From contig CAZCOA010000064.1 in NCBI GenBank assembly GCA_964500225.1, positions 1 to 10,133 on the forward strand: a stretch of 10,133 nt of DNA, read 5' to 3'. The position numbers were made by a program, and so were the translations under genes. Of this stretch, positions 1-6,074 are shown one piece after another (the first letter of the stretch is position 1; every line of letters begins with the position of its first letter). Source of the stretch: JAAYDY01 sp964500225. Lineage in GTDB: Bacteria; Planctomycetota; Phycisphaerae; FEN-1346; JAACEH01. Below the pieces are notes generated by a model, which saw nothing but the letters and a program-made list of their open reading frames with translations, was not told where the DNA came from and did not search any database.

Positions 1-2
1 GC

Positions 3-443
3 AAGGTTACCGTCTTTGGCGGCGTGCTCGGCACCATCTCCGTCAGCCAGGACGGTGTGAACTGGTACCAGGTGACTTCTCTCGGCCCCGTCTTCCCGAT
101 GCACGGTTATCTGAGCGACGAGGCCGACGCCTATGCCGCCGGCGCGACGCCCACCGATTACACCCGGCCGGTCGATCCGTCGCTGTCGCTCGACGATTTT
201 GCCGGCCTGTCGCTGGCCGATGCCCTGGTCCTGTACGGCGGCAGCGGCGGCGGCCTGGGGATCGACCTGTCGAACCTCGATGGCGGCACGATCACGCTCA
301 GCTCCATTTCGTTTGTAAAGATTGAGGGGTACACCAATGCACTGGCCGGGTTCGCCGATGTGGCGGCAGTGCCCGAGCCGGCCACGACGGCTCTGATAGC
401 CTCCGGTCTGGCGGCCCTGGTCATGCGCCGCCGCCGGAGGTGA
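3..443 (+). CDS. PEP-CTERM sorting-domain protein, 3' end only
   Basis: The frame is open from the left edge, so the start and any signal peptide lie outside the window; 146 residues are visible. The protein ends in a textbook PEP-CTERM signal: the motif VPEPATTALIASG, a short hydrophobic helix (roughly ALIASGLAALVM), then a cluster of five arginines just before the TGA at 441-443. In this family the tail is recognised by exosortase at the inner membrane, and the mature protein is passed to the cell surface or extracellular matrix. The rest is small, acidic and Gly/Ser/Asp-rich (for example YGGSGGGLGIDLSNLDGG), with the phrase SVSQDGVNWYQV resembling a beta-rich extracellular domain; I cannot name that domain. 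No exosortase gene is in view. A strong inverted repeat follows 17 bases after the stop. The PEP-CTERM assignment is confident; the molecular role is unknown. Confidence 0.85.
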   Translation, partial: KVTVFGGVLGTISVSQDGVNWYQVTSLGPVFPMHGYLSDEADAYAAGATPTDYTRPVDPSLSLDDFAGLSLADALVLYGGSGGGLGIDLSNLDGGTITLSSISFVKIEGYTNALAGFADVAAVPEPATTALIASGLAALVMRRRRR

Positions 444-459
444 TGTAGTTGACGATGTT

Positions 460-510
460 GCGGCAACCGGATTGCGGCAAACGCCCCGTTCGGCCGTGAC
501 CGGTTGCCGC
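460..510 (+). terminator. 11-bp inverted repeat, probable terminator of the PEP-CTERM gene
   Basis: GCGGCAACCGG at 460-470 is perfectly complementary to CCGGTTGCCGC at 500-510, with a 29-nt loop. The right arm is followed by TGTTGTTGAG, which is only modestly T-rich, so this is not a classical rho-independent site. The palindrome TTGCGGCAA occurs twice, at 458-466 and 472-480, so the left arm is itself partly duplicated. The position directly after the stop codon of the upstream gene favours a transcription-end role. A regulatory site for the downstream gene is the alternative. Confidence 0.5.
461..476 (+). promoter_or_regulatory. Weak candidate sigma-54 (-24/-12) promoter for the propeller gene
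   Basis: CGGCAA, then five bases, then TTGCG matches the TGGCAC-N5-TTGCA consensus at 8 of 11 defined positions, with the required GG-N10-GC spacing (GG 462-463, GC 474-475). Transcription would start near 487, about 80 nt before the start at 568. It overlaps the repeat unit TTGCGGCAA, so the match may be a by-product of the repeat. Roughly one such match per few windows is expected by chance. Confidence 0.2.
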
Positions 511-567
511 TGTTGTTGAGATCCGCGGTGCGGTCCATCAACACCCTGTACGATTTGAGGACTGGTC

Positions 568-2301
568 ATGAGGGGTGCGATGAGAAAGATGCCGGTCGTC
601 TTGGCTGTATGGTTTGCCGCGGCGTCGGTCGCGGCGGCCGGCGATGTCTGGACTCACCGTGGCCGCGACGCCTCGCGCAACAGCGCCGTCGAAGCAACGG
701 CCCCGTCGATCGCCGTGCCGCGCTTCGTCGCCACGGCCGGTAACATCGAACTGGTCGGTCAGAGCGCTCCGGTCGTCGCCGATCACAAGATCTTCGTCTG
801 CGGCCGGCGAACCACCATCGTGAACCGAACCCAAACCGTCGTCACCGACATGCTGGTTGCCTTCAGTGAAATCGACGGACAACTGCTCTGGGCCGAGCCG
901 GTCGGTGTCGCTCAGTGGGACAGCTTCAGCCCGCCGACCGTGGACCTGGAGCGAGGCCACGTCCTGATGGCCTCCGGCACGACGGTTACCGCCCTGGACA
1001 TGAACACCGGCGCCCTGGTGTGGCAAACCACGCTGGGCACGCGTCCAGTGGTCAACGGCAGCATCTGCGTGTCCGGTTCCATGGCCTATGTGATCGATTA
1101 CACCGGGGCGGCCACAGGCGCGAAGCTGCACGCGCTGAACCTCGATCCGAACCACCCGACCTTGGCCCCCGGGGCCGTCGCCTGGCGACAGTCGATCCGT
1201 ATGGGGAGCGGCAACGAGGTGACTGTCGTGCCGTCGCCGTCGCCGATGCTGATCGCGACCGACGCGGGCGGCTACTTGCGGCAATTCTCGCCCGCCGGCA
1301 GCGCGGGCTGGATCTTCGGGGTGCCGGGCGCCGGCGGCTTCTGGCCGCCACCGCCCTTTGGGGCGTTCTTTGGCGGCGCCGCCGTCGTCGATGGATGTAT
1401 CTATGCCGCCACCTACGAGTTCTACGGCTACGAGGACTCCGGCCTCCTCCACTGCGTGGACGCCGCTACCGGCCAGACGCTCTGGGCCGAACCGGCTGAA
1501 CGCACGGACACGATTCCCGTCGTCACCGAATCGATGGTTCTGCTCAGCGCCGGGATCAACGGTTACGGCAGCCGTCCCAAGGTCGAGGCTTTCGACCGGG
1601 CCACCGGCCATAAGCTCTGGGAATGGACCGGAGGCGGCGGCTGGTCGGTCCAACCGGTGCTTGTGGGCCACACGCTTTACGTCGGCGTGCTGCCCGTGGA
1701 TGACGATTACGCGCCATGCACCGAACTTGTCGCCCTGGACATCACCCGAACGCCCGACGACCCGGACTTTGTGATCGAAAGTTTCCTCGGCGCCGGCAGC
1801 AGCCCCGCCTTTGCCAACGGCAACCTCTACACCATCGGAGCAGATGGGCTCTTCGCCTTCGGGCCCGAGATCATCCTGGCCGGGGCACCGTCAGTCGCTG
1901 TGACTCTCGAGGACGGCTTGGACTGGGTTTACCAGAATACGCCCTCTCTGATGGCCAAGGGCGGCCATCGCGTGACGCTGACGGTGACGGTTACCGACCT
2001 GAACGGCAACCAGGGTGTCACGGTGGCCGTGGCGAAGCGGCCCGGCAGCGGCGTGGGCGAGGTGACTGTTGCCGACGGCGCGACTCCTCTTGAGAAAATC
2101 CTTTTCGGCAGCGACCGCAGCCTCGGCCGGGATGGTCCCCTGGTTCTTGACGTAACCGTGACAGGCGACGTGGCCGGCAGCACGACGATTTCCGTTCCGT
2201 TCTATTGTCGCAAACTGGGCGACATCGACGGCAATGGCGGCGCGGAACCCACCGACATGGCCCTGCTGGTCAATGTTCTGAACGGCATACCGATCCCGTG
2301 A
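568..2301 (+). CDS. Secreted PQQ-like beta-propeller protein with C-terminal dockerin/EF-hand-like loop
   Basis: This is a 577-residue exported protein. Residues 1-24 form a signal peptide: basic start, hydrophobic core VVLAVWFAAASV, small residues AAA before GDVW. Residues about 60-435 carry PQQ/quinoprotein-type propeller blades, seen as repeated D-x-x-T-G-x-x-L-W phrases: DGQLLW (103-108), TGALVW (147-152), TGQTLW (301-306) and TGHKLW (346-351). Family members are either PQQ dehydrogenases or, more often in this setting, non-catalytic BamB-like scaffolds. I see no dehydrogenase active-site signature, so I infer a binding or scaffold role. Residues 440-547 look like a beta-sandwich. Residues 552-563 form a 12-residue EF-hand loop with Asp/Asp/Asn/Asp at positions 1, 3, 5 and 12, followed by a short helix, as in half of a type I dockerin. 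GAGG at 557-560 lies 7 nt before ATG 568; an in-frame ATG at 580, preceded by AGGGG, is the alternative start. Confidence 0.8.
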   Translation: MRGAMRKMPVVLAVWFAAASVAAAGDVWTHRGRDASRNSAVEATAPSIAVPRFVATAGNIELVGQSAPVVADHKIFVCGRRTTIVNRTQTVVTDMLVAFSEIDGQLLWAEPVGVAQWDSFSPPTVDLERGHVLMASGTTVTALDMNTGALVWQTTLGTRPVVNGSICVSGSMAYVIDYTGAATGAKLHALNLDPNHPTLAPGAVAWRQSIRMGSGNEVTVVPSPSPMLIATDAGGYLRQFSPAGSAGWIFGVPGAGGFWPPPPFGAFFGGAAVVDGCIYAATYEFYGYEDSGLLHCVDAATGQTLWAEPAERTDTIPVVTESMVLLSAGINGYGSRPKVEAFDRATGHKLWEWTGGGGWSVQPVLVGHTLYVGVLPVDDDYAPCTELVALDITRTPDDPDFVIESFLGAGSSPAFANGNLYTIGADGLFAFGPEIILAGAPSVAVTLEDGLDWVYQNTPSLMAKGGHRVTLTVTVTDLNGNQGVTVAVAKRPGSGVGEVTVADGATPLEKILFGSDRSLGRDGPLVLDVTVTGDVAGSTTISVPFYCRKLGDIDGNGGAEPTDMALLVNVLNGIPIP

Positions 2302-2309
2302 CAGGCCGG

Positions 2310-2411
2310 TTACGGGCCGAGTTGCTCGCCGACCGACTTCATGGCTTCCAGCACGAAGGCGATGTGCTCGTCGAGCGGCACATCGAGTTCGGCGTCGCCA
2401 CGCTCGATCAT
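2310..2411 (-). CDS. Possible 33-residue small protein or gene remnant
   Basis: On the minus strand, ATG at 2411-2409 opens 33 codons ending with TAA at 2312-2310, inside the spacer between the propeller gene and rarA. A purine-rich AAGGGGGG lies 8 nt before the ATG and could act as a ribosome binding site. About 27 of the 32 codons after the start end in G or C, like the real genes here. The product is acidic and helix-prone (it begins MIERGDAELDVPLDEHIAF and ends GEQLGP). The frame is open without an ATG back to 2438, where an in-frame TGA stops it. I do not recognise the sequence. It may be a true small protein, the decayed 3' end of a lost gene, or chance. Confidence 0.3.
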   Translation of the reverse strand: MIERGDAELDVPLDEHIAFVLEAMKSVGEQLGP

Positions 2412-2472
2412 GGCGCGGTCCCCCCTTGCGGCGAACTGTCATTGCAGCCAATTCTTCTTGACGGACTTCACG

Positions 2473-2502
2473 GTGACGTTGCCAAGGTCCTGGTGGTATA
2501 AT
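2473..2502 (+). promoter_or_regulatory. Extended -10 sigma-70-type promoter of rarA, predicted leaderless
   Basis: The -10 hexamer is a perfect TATAAT at 2497-2502, preceded by TGG at 2494-2496, which supplies the TGn extended -10 element. GTGACG at 2473-2478 matches the -35 consensus at 4 of 6 positions with an 18-bp spacer. Only 8 bases (GGTTCCCC) separate TATAAT from the rarA ATG at 2511, so transcription should begin at or within a few bases of the start codon. No Shine-Dalgarno sequence is present. Confidence 0.6.
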
Positions 2503-2510
2503 GGTTCCCC

Positions 2511-3896
2511 ATGTCGAAAGACCTCTTCGCAGACAGTTTCCAGAAGCGTCTGGCCCAGGCGGCGCCGTTGGCGGTTCGCATGCGTCCGCGGACCCTCGAC
2601 GAATTCGTCGGCCAGGAACACTTCATCGGTCCCGGCAAACTGCTGCGGCGGATGCTCGAGGCCGACCGTCTCCAGAGCGTGGTCTTCTTCGGCCCGCCCG
2701 GAGTGGGCAAGACGGCCCTGGCCACGATCATTGCCGGTATGACCAGTGCTGAATTCGTGCCGCTGGACGCCACCGCGAGCGGCGTCAAAGAGGTGCGGGC
2801 CGCCTTGGACGAGGCCCGCGCGCGGCTCGATGCCTCGGGACGGCGGACCGTCCTGTTCATCGACGAACTACACCGCTTCAACCGTGCCCAGCAGGACGTG
2901 CTCCTGGGCGACGTGGAACGCGGCATCGTGATTCTGATCGGTGCGACGACCGAGAATCCGTACTTCGCCCTGAACAGCCCACTCCTGAGCCGCAGCACCG
3001 TCTTCCGATTCGAGCCGCTGTCGCAGGACCATATAGTGTCCTTGCTGCGCCGGGCCCTGGCCGACGAGGAGCGGGGCTACGGCAAATACAAGATTGCCGT
3101 GACCGACGAAGCCCTGAAACACCTCGCTCGCACGTGTGACGGCGACGCCCGGCGAGCTCTCGGGGCCCTGGAGATTGCCGTCCTGAGCCAGATGAAGGCC
3201 GGCGGCGTCCGCAAAGGCCGCACGATCACAGTCGATTTGGCTGTCGCCGAGGAATCGATTCAGCAGAAACAGATTGTCTATGACGGCACGGGCGACGAGC
3301 ATTACGACTCGGCCAGCGCCTTCATCAAGAGCATGCGCGGCAGCGACCCCGATGCGGCGCTGTACTGGATGGCCCGCATGCTCGAAGGCGGCGAAACGCC
3401 TCGCTTCATTGCCCGGCGCATCGCCATCTGTGCCGCCGAGGATGTGGGCAACGCCGATCCCATGGCTCTGGTGGTAGCTTCGGCGGCCCTGGAGGTCAGC
3501 GAGTTCGTCGGCCTGCCCGAGGCGCAGTTGCCCCTGGCCCAGGCAGCCGTGTACATCGCCTGCGCGCCGAAGAGCAACGCCGTGACGACGGCCATTTTCG
3601 CCGCTCGCGAGGACGTCCGCGAGAACCGGACGCTGCCCGTGCCCGTGCATCTGCGAGACGCCCATTACCGCGGCGCCGAGGCCATGGGCCACGGCCAGGG
3701 GTACCAGTACGCCCACGATGCCGACGGCGGCGTCGCGGCACAGGATTACCTGGGCGTGGATCGGACCTACTACACGCCCACCGATCGCGGTTACGAGAAG
3801 AAGATTGCCGCACGCCTGGAGGAGATCCGCGCCGTGCTCCGCCAGGGCAGGATCGATGCGGCCCAACGCACGAGGAAAGCGGAAGGTCGTGACTGA
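2511..3896 (+). CDS. rarA: Replication-associated recombination protein A (RarA/MgsA), AAA+ ATPase
   Basis: The 461-residue product has the length and motif order of the RarA/MgsA/WRNIP1 family, related to clamp-loader subunits and RuvB. It acts in the cytoplasm on stalled or gapped replication forks, with SSB as a usual partner. Visible motifs are: the N-terminal family block RPRTLDEFVGQEHFIG (25-40); Walker A GPPGVGKT (61-68); Walker B VLFIDE with HRFN (114-124); sensor 1 GATTENPYF (144-152); and the arginine-finger region SPLLSRS (156-162). The C-terminal half has the expected tetramerisation-domain phrases, including YDSASAFIKSMRGSDPDAALYWMARML and the segment from ARRIAICAAEDVGNADP. The ATG at 2511 has no ribosome binding site but sits just below a strong -10 element. 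The 3' end overlaps the next gene by 8 nt (GTGACTGA), indicating co-transcription. Confidence 0.95.
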   Translation: MSKDLFADSFQKRLAQAAPLAVRMRPRTLDEFVGQEHFIGPGKLLRRMLEADRLQSVVFFGPPGVGKTALATIIAGMTSAEFVPLDATASGVKEVRAALDEARARLDASGRRTVLFIDELHRFNRAQQDVLLGDVERGIVILIGATTENPYFALNSPLLSRSTVFRFEPLSQDHIVSLLRRALADEERGYGKYKIAVTDEALKHLARTCDGDARRALGALEIAVLSQMKAGGVRKGRTITVDLAVAEESIQQKQIVYDGTGDEHYDSASAFIKSMRGSDPDAALYWMARMLEGGETPRFIARRIAICAAEDVGNADPMALVVASAALEVSEFVGLPEAQLPLAQAAVYIACAPKSNAVTTAIFAAREDVRENRTLPVPVHLRDAHYRGAEAMGHGQGYQYAHDADGGVAAQDYLGVDRTYYTPTDRGYEKKIAARLEEIRAVLRQGRIDAAQRTRKAEGRD

Positions 3897-4614
3897 GCCG
3901 AAACACCCGCATTGTCGCACGTGCCCCGTCTGGCAGTCCCGCCGCCTCGACATGGCGTTCGACTGCCCCGGGCTGCCGGAACGCAAGGCCGAACTGCGGC
4001 GCGCCATTGCCGCCGGCCTGGCCGCGATGACGCCCGAGATCCGCCGCCGCAAGAGCGAAGCCATCTGTCGTCATGTCGCCGCACTGGATGTCTATGCGAA
4101 AGCTCAGACCGTGATGGCCTACGTGGCGATGGAGATGGAACCCGACCCGTGGCCGCTGATCCGCACCATGTGGCAGGCCGGCAAGCGCGTCGTTCTGCCT
4201 CGCGTCGAGCCCCCCTTCGAGGAGCCGCGCATCGGTTATGTGCATCAGCGGCAGATTGTTCCCGTACTTCTCAACGCGCAGCCCGTGGACGACCCTCGCG
4301 ACCACGGCGAACTGGCGATGACGGTGTTCGGCATCTTGGAACCGAAGTCGGCCGCGGCCGCCGTGCCGCCCGCCGAGATCGACCTGATCCTCGTGCCGTG
4401 TCTGGCGTTCGACCGCCGCGGCAATCGCATGGGCAAGGGCGGGGGCTTCTACGACCGGTTTCTGTCACGGCAGGACGTGGCGGCCGCCACCTGTGGGCTG
4501 GCCTTCACCGAACAGGTGTTCAACCGGTTGCCCGTCTGTCCGCATGATCATGCCGTCGAGGTGCTCGTGACCGAGACGGGCGCCGTGGACTTCACCCTCG
4601 GCCGGCACGCCTGA
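3889..4614 (+). CDS. 5-formyltetrahydrofolate cyclo-ligase (5-FCL/MTHFS family) with N-terminal extension
   Basis: This family converts 5-formyl-THF to 5,10-methenyl-THF using ATP, clearing an inhibitory folate in the cytoplasm. The hallmark is the MGKGGGFYDRFL block at 181-192, with FGILEP (147-152), DLILVPCLAFDRRGN (165-179) and the C-terminal PHDHAVEVLVTE (218-229) in the correct order; KAELRR (33-38) is the usual N-terminal basic motif. I chose GTG 3889 because AGGAAAG (3873-3879) lies 9 nt upstream and the overlap with the rarA stop implies translational coupling. This gives 241 residues, about 40 longer than typical. The extra N-terminus contains HCRTC (8-12) and Cys26. ATG 3952 would give 220 residues and remove most of it. 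The open frame continues upstream to 3718 inside rarA, but that part is out-of-frame shadow. This is the family called ygfA/fau in enterobacteria. Confidence 0.88.
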   Translation: MTEPKHPHCRTCPVWQSRRLDMAFDCPGLPERKAELRRAIAAGLAAMTPEIRRRKSEAICRHVAALDVYAKAQTVMAYVAMEMEPDPWPLIRTMWQAGKRVVLPRVEPPFEEPRIGYVHQRQIVPVLLNAQPVDDPRDHGELAMTVFGILEPKSAAAAVPPAEIDLILVPCLAFDRRGNRMGKGGGFYDRFLSRQDVAAATCGLAFTEQVFNRLPVCPHDHAVEVLVTETGAVDFTLGRHA

Positions 4615-4618
4615 TCGC

Positions 4619-4642
4619 GATGCCGCCGGCGCCTGCGGCATC
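4619..4642. terminator. GC-rich hairpin between convergent operons, candidate bidirectional terminator
   Basis: GATGCCGC at 4619-4626 pairs perfectly with GCGGCATC at 4635-4642 around an 8-nt loop (CGGCGCCT). It lies 4 nt after the stop of the cyclo-ligase gene and 15 nt beyond the stop of the convergent response-regulator gene at 4658. Neither strand has a U-tract after the stem, so it may block converging transcripts or protect 3' ends rather than act as a canonical intrinsic terminator. Confidence 0.5.
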
Positions 4643-4657
4643 AACCCTCCGTCGACC

Positions 4658-6049
4658 TCATCCGCGCGGCATCGGCTCCGAGAAATCCAGACCGTACTTC
4701 TTCATTTTCTTGTAGAGCGTCGTGCGGTTGATCTCCAGCAGGTCGGCCGTGAGCTGGCGGTTCCAGTTGTTCGCCCGCAGCGCCCGCTCGATGATCTCCT
4801 TCTCGGGTTTCTCCAGGGCGTCCTTTAGCGGCAGGATGCGACCGTCGTCGGCCGTTGTGGCCTTCTCCTCGACTTGCCGCAGCAACGTCGGCGGCAGATC
4901 GTTGACCTCGATCGTGCGGCCACGGGCCAGCACCGTCGCACGCTCCACCACGTTCTCCAACTCGCGGACATTGCCCGGCCAGCTGTACGTCTGCATCAGC
5001 CGCATTGCGTCCTCGCTGAAGTTCAGCAACATGCGACCGCTGCGCTCGCAATACAGTTTCAGGAAACTCTCGGCCAGCAGCGGAATGTCGCTGATGCGTT
5101 CACGCAGCGGCGGCAAGTCGATCGACACCACGTTGATCCGGTAATACAGGTCCTGCCGGAACTTGCCTTCCTTGACGTCCTGCATCAGGTCGCGGTTGGT
5201 GGCCAGGATCACCCGCGTGTCGGTCTTGATGGTTTCGGTGCTGCCGACGCGCTCGAACTCGAATGTCTGGAGCACCCTGAGCAGTTTCACCTGCAACGCC
5301 GGGCTGGCCGTCGAAATCTCGTCCAGGAAGATCGTTCCCTTGTTGGCCGCCTCGAACTTGCCCGCCTTGTCGCTGATGGCCCCCGTGAACGAGCCCTTGG
5401 TATGACCGAACAGTTCCGATTCCAGCAACGTTTCCGGCAGCGCGCCGCACGCCACCTCGACGAACGGCTTGTCGCTGCGGCTGCTTCGCTGATGGATCGT
5501 CCGGGCGATCAGGCTCTTGCCCGTGCCGCTCTCGCCCGTGATCAGCACGGTCGCCTTGCTGTCGGCCACCGCCTCGATCAGGTCGAACACGCGCAGCATC
5601 TTGTAGTCGTTGCCAATGACATTATCCAGGCTGTACCGCATGTTGAGCTGTTGCCGCAGGTTCCGGTTTTCGCCTACGAGAGCCTGCTGCCGCATCGCCC
5701 GCTCGATCACCAGCTTGATCTCGTCGTCGATGATCGGCTTGGTCAGGTAGTCGTACGCCCCCATCTTGATCGCTTCCACGGCCGACTCGATGGTCCCGTA
5801 GCCGGTCACCATGATCACAGCCACGTCGCTGTGCCGGTTCTTGCAGACCTTCAGCAGCTCGAAGCCGTCCACATCCGGCATGCTCACATCCGTGATCATG
5901 ACATCAAACGGTTTCTGGTCCAGCCAAGCCACGGCCTCTTCAAACTTCTCGGCTGTTTGGACCTCGTACCCCTCCAGCCGCAAAAACTCGCTCAGGCTAT
6001 TCAGGATAATCTGGTCGTCGTCCACGACAAGAATGCTTCCCTTTGCCAC
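4658..6049 (-). CDS. NtrC-family sigma-54-dependent response regulator
   Basis: The 463-residue product has three domains. The receiver (about 4-120) carries the acidic pocket D10-D12, phosphoacceptor D54 in TDVSMPD, T82 and K104. The AAA+ sigma-54 activator domain (about 142-375) has Walker A GESGTGKS (172-179), the sigma-54 contact loop as GSFTGA (219-224) instead of the usual GAFTGA, Walker B GTIFLDE (238-244), and the RINVVSIDLPPLRER region with the arginine finger. A Fis-type helix-turn-helix ends the protein (NRQLTADLLEINRTTLYKKM). When phosphorylated it should form a ring that opens sigma-54 promoters. GTG 6049 is preferred because AAAGGA lies 7 nt upstream and the protein then starts at the receiver. 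The frame extends to 6274, but those 75 Arg-rich residues lie over the kinase gene. It starts 25 nt after the kinase stop, so the two form an operon. Target genes are unknown. Confidence 0.93.
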   Translation of the reverse strand: MAKGSILVVDDDQIILNSLSEFLRLEGYEVQTAEKFEEAVAWLDQKPFDVMITDVSMPDVDGFELLKVCKNRHSDVAVIMVTGYGTIESAVEAIKMGAYDYLTKPIIDDEIKLVIERAMRQQALVGENRNLRQQLNMRYSLDNVIGNDYKMLRVFDLIEAVADSKATVLITGESGTGKSLIARTIHQRSSRSDKPFVEVACGALPETLLESELFGHTKGSFTGAISDKAGKFEAANKGTIFLDEISTASPALQVKLLRVLQTFEFERVGSTETIKTDTRVILATNRDLMQDVKEGKFRQDLYYRINVVSIDLPPLRERISDIPLLAESFLKLYCERSGRMLLNFSEDAMRLMQTYSWPGNVRELENVVERATVLARGRTIEVNDLPPTLLRQVEEKATTADDGRILPLKDALEKPEKEIIERALRANNWNRQLTADLLEINRTTLYKKMKKYGLDFSEPMPRG

Positions 6050-6074
6050 GGCTTCATCCTTTCCGATGATCGCA

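Noticed and set aside
538..1671. 377-residue minus-strand frame opposite the propeller gene
   Set aside because: It is Arg/Gly/His-rich with no family motif, and the opposite strand encodes a well-supported exported protein. Long antisense frames are expected in DNA this GC-rich.
2868..4064. 398-residue minus-strand frame opposite rarA and the cyclo-ligase gene
   Set aside because: It lies across two confidently identified genes, has no recognisable domain and is an antisense shadow.
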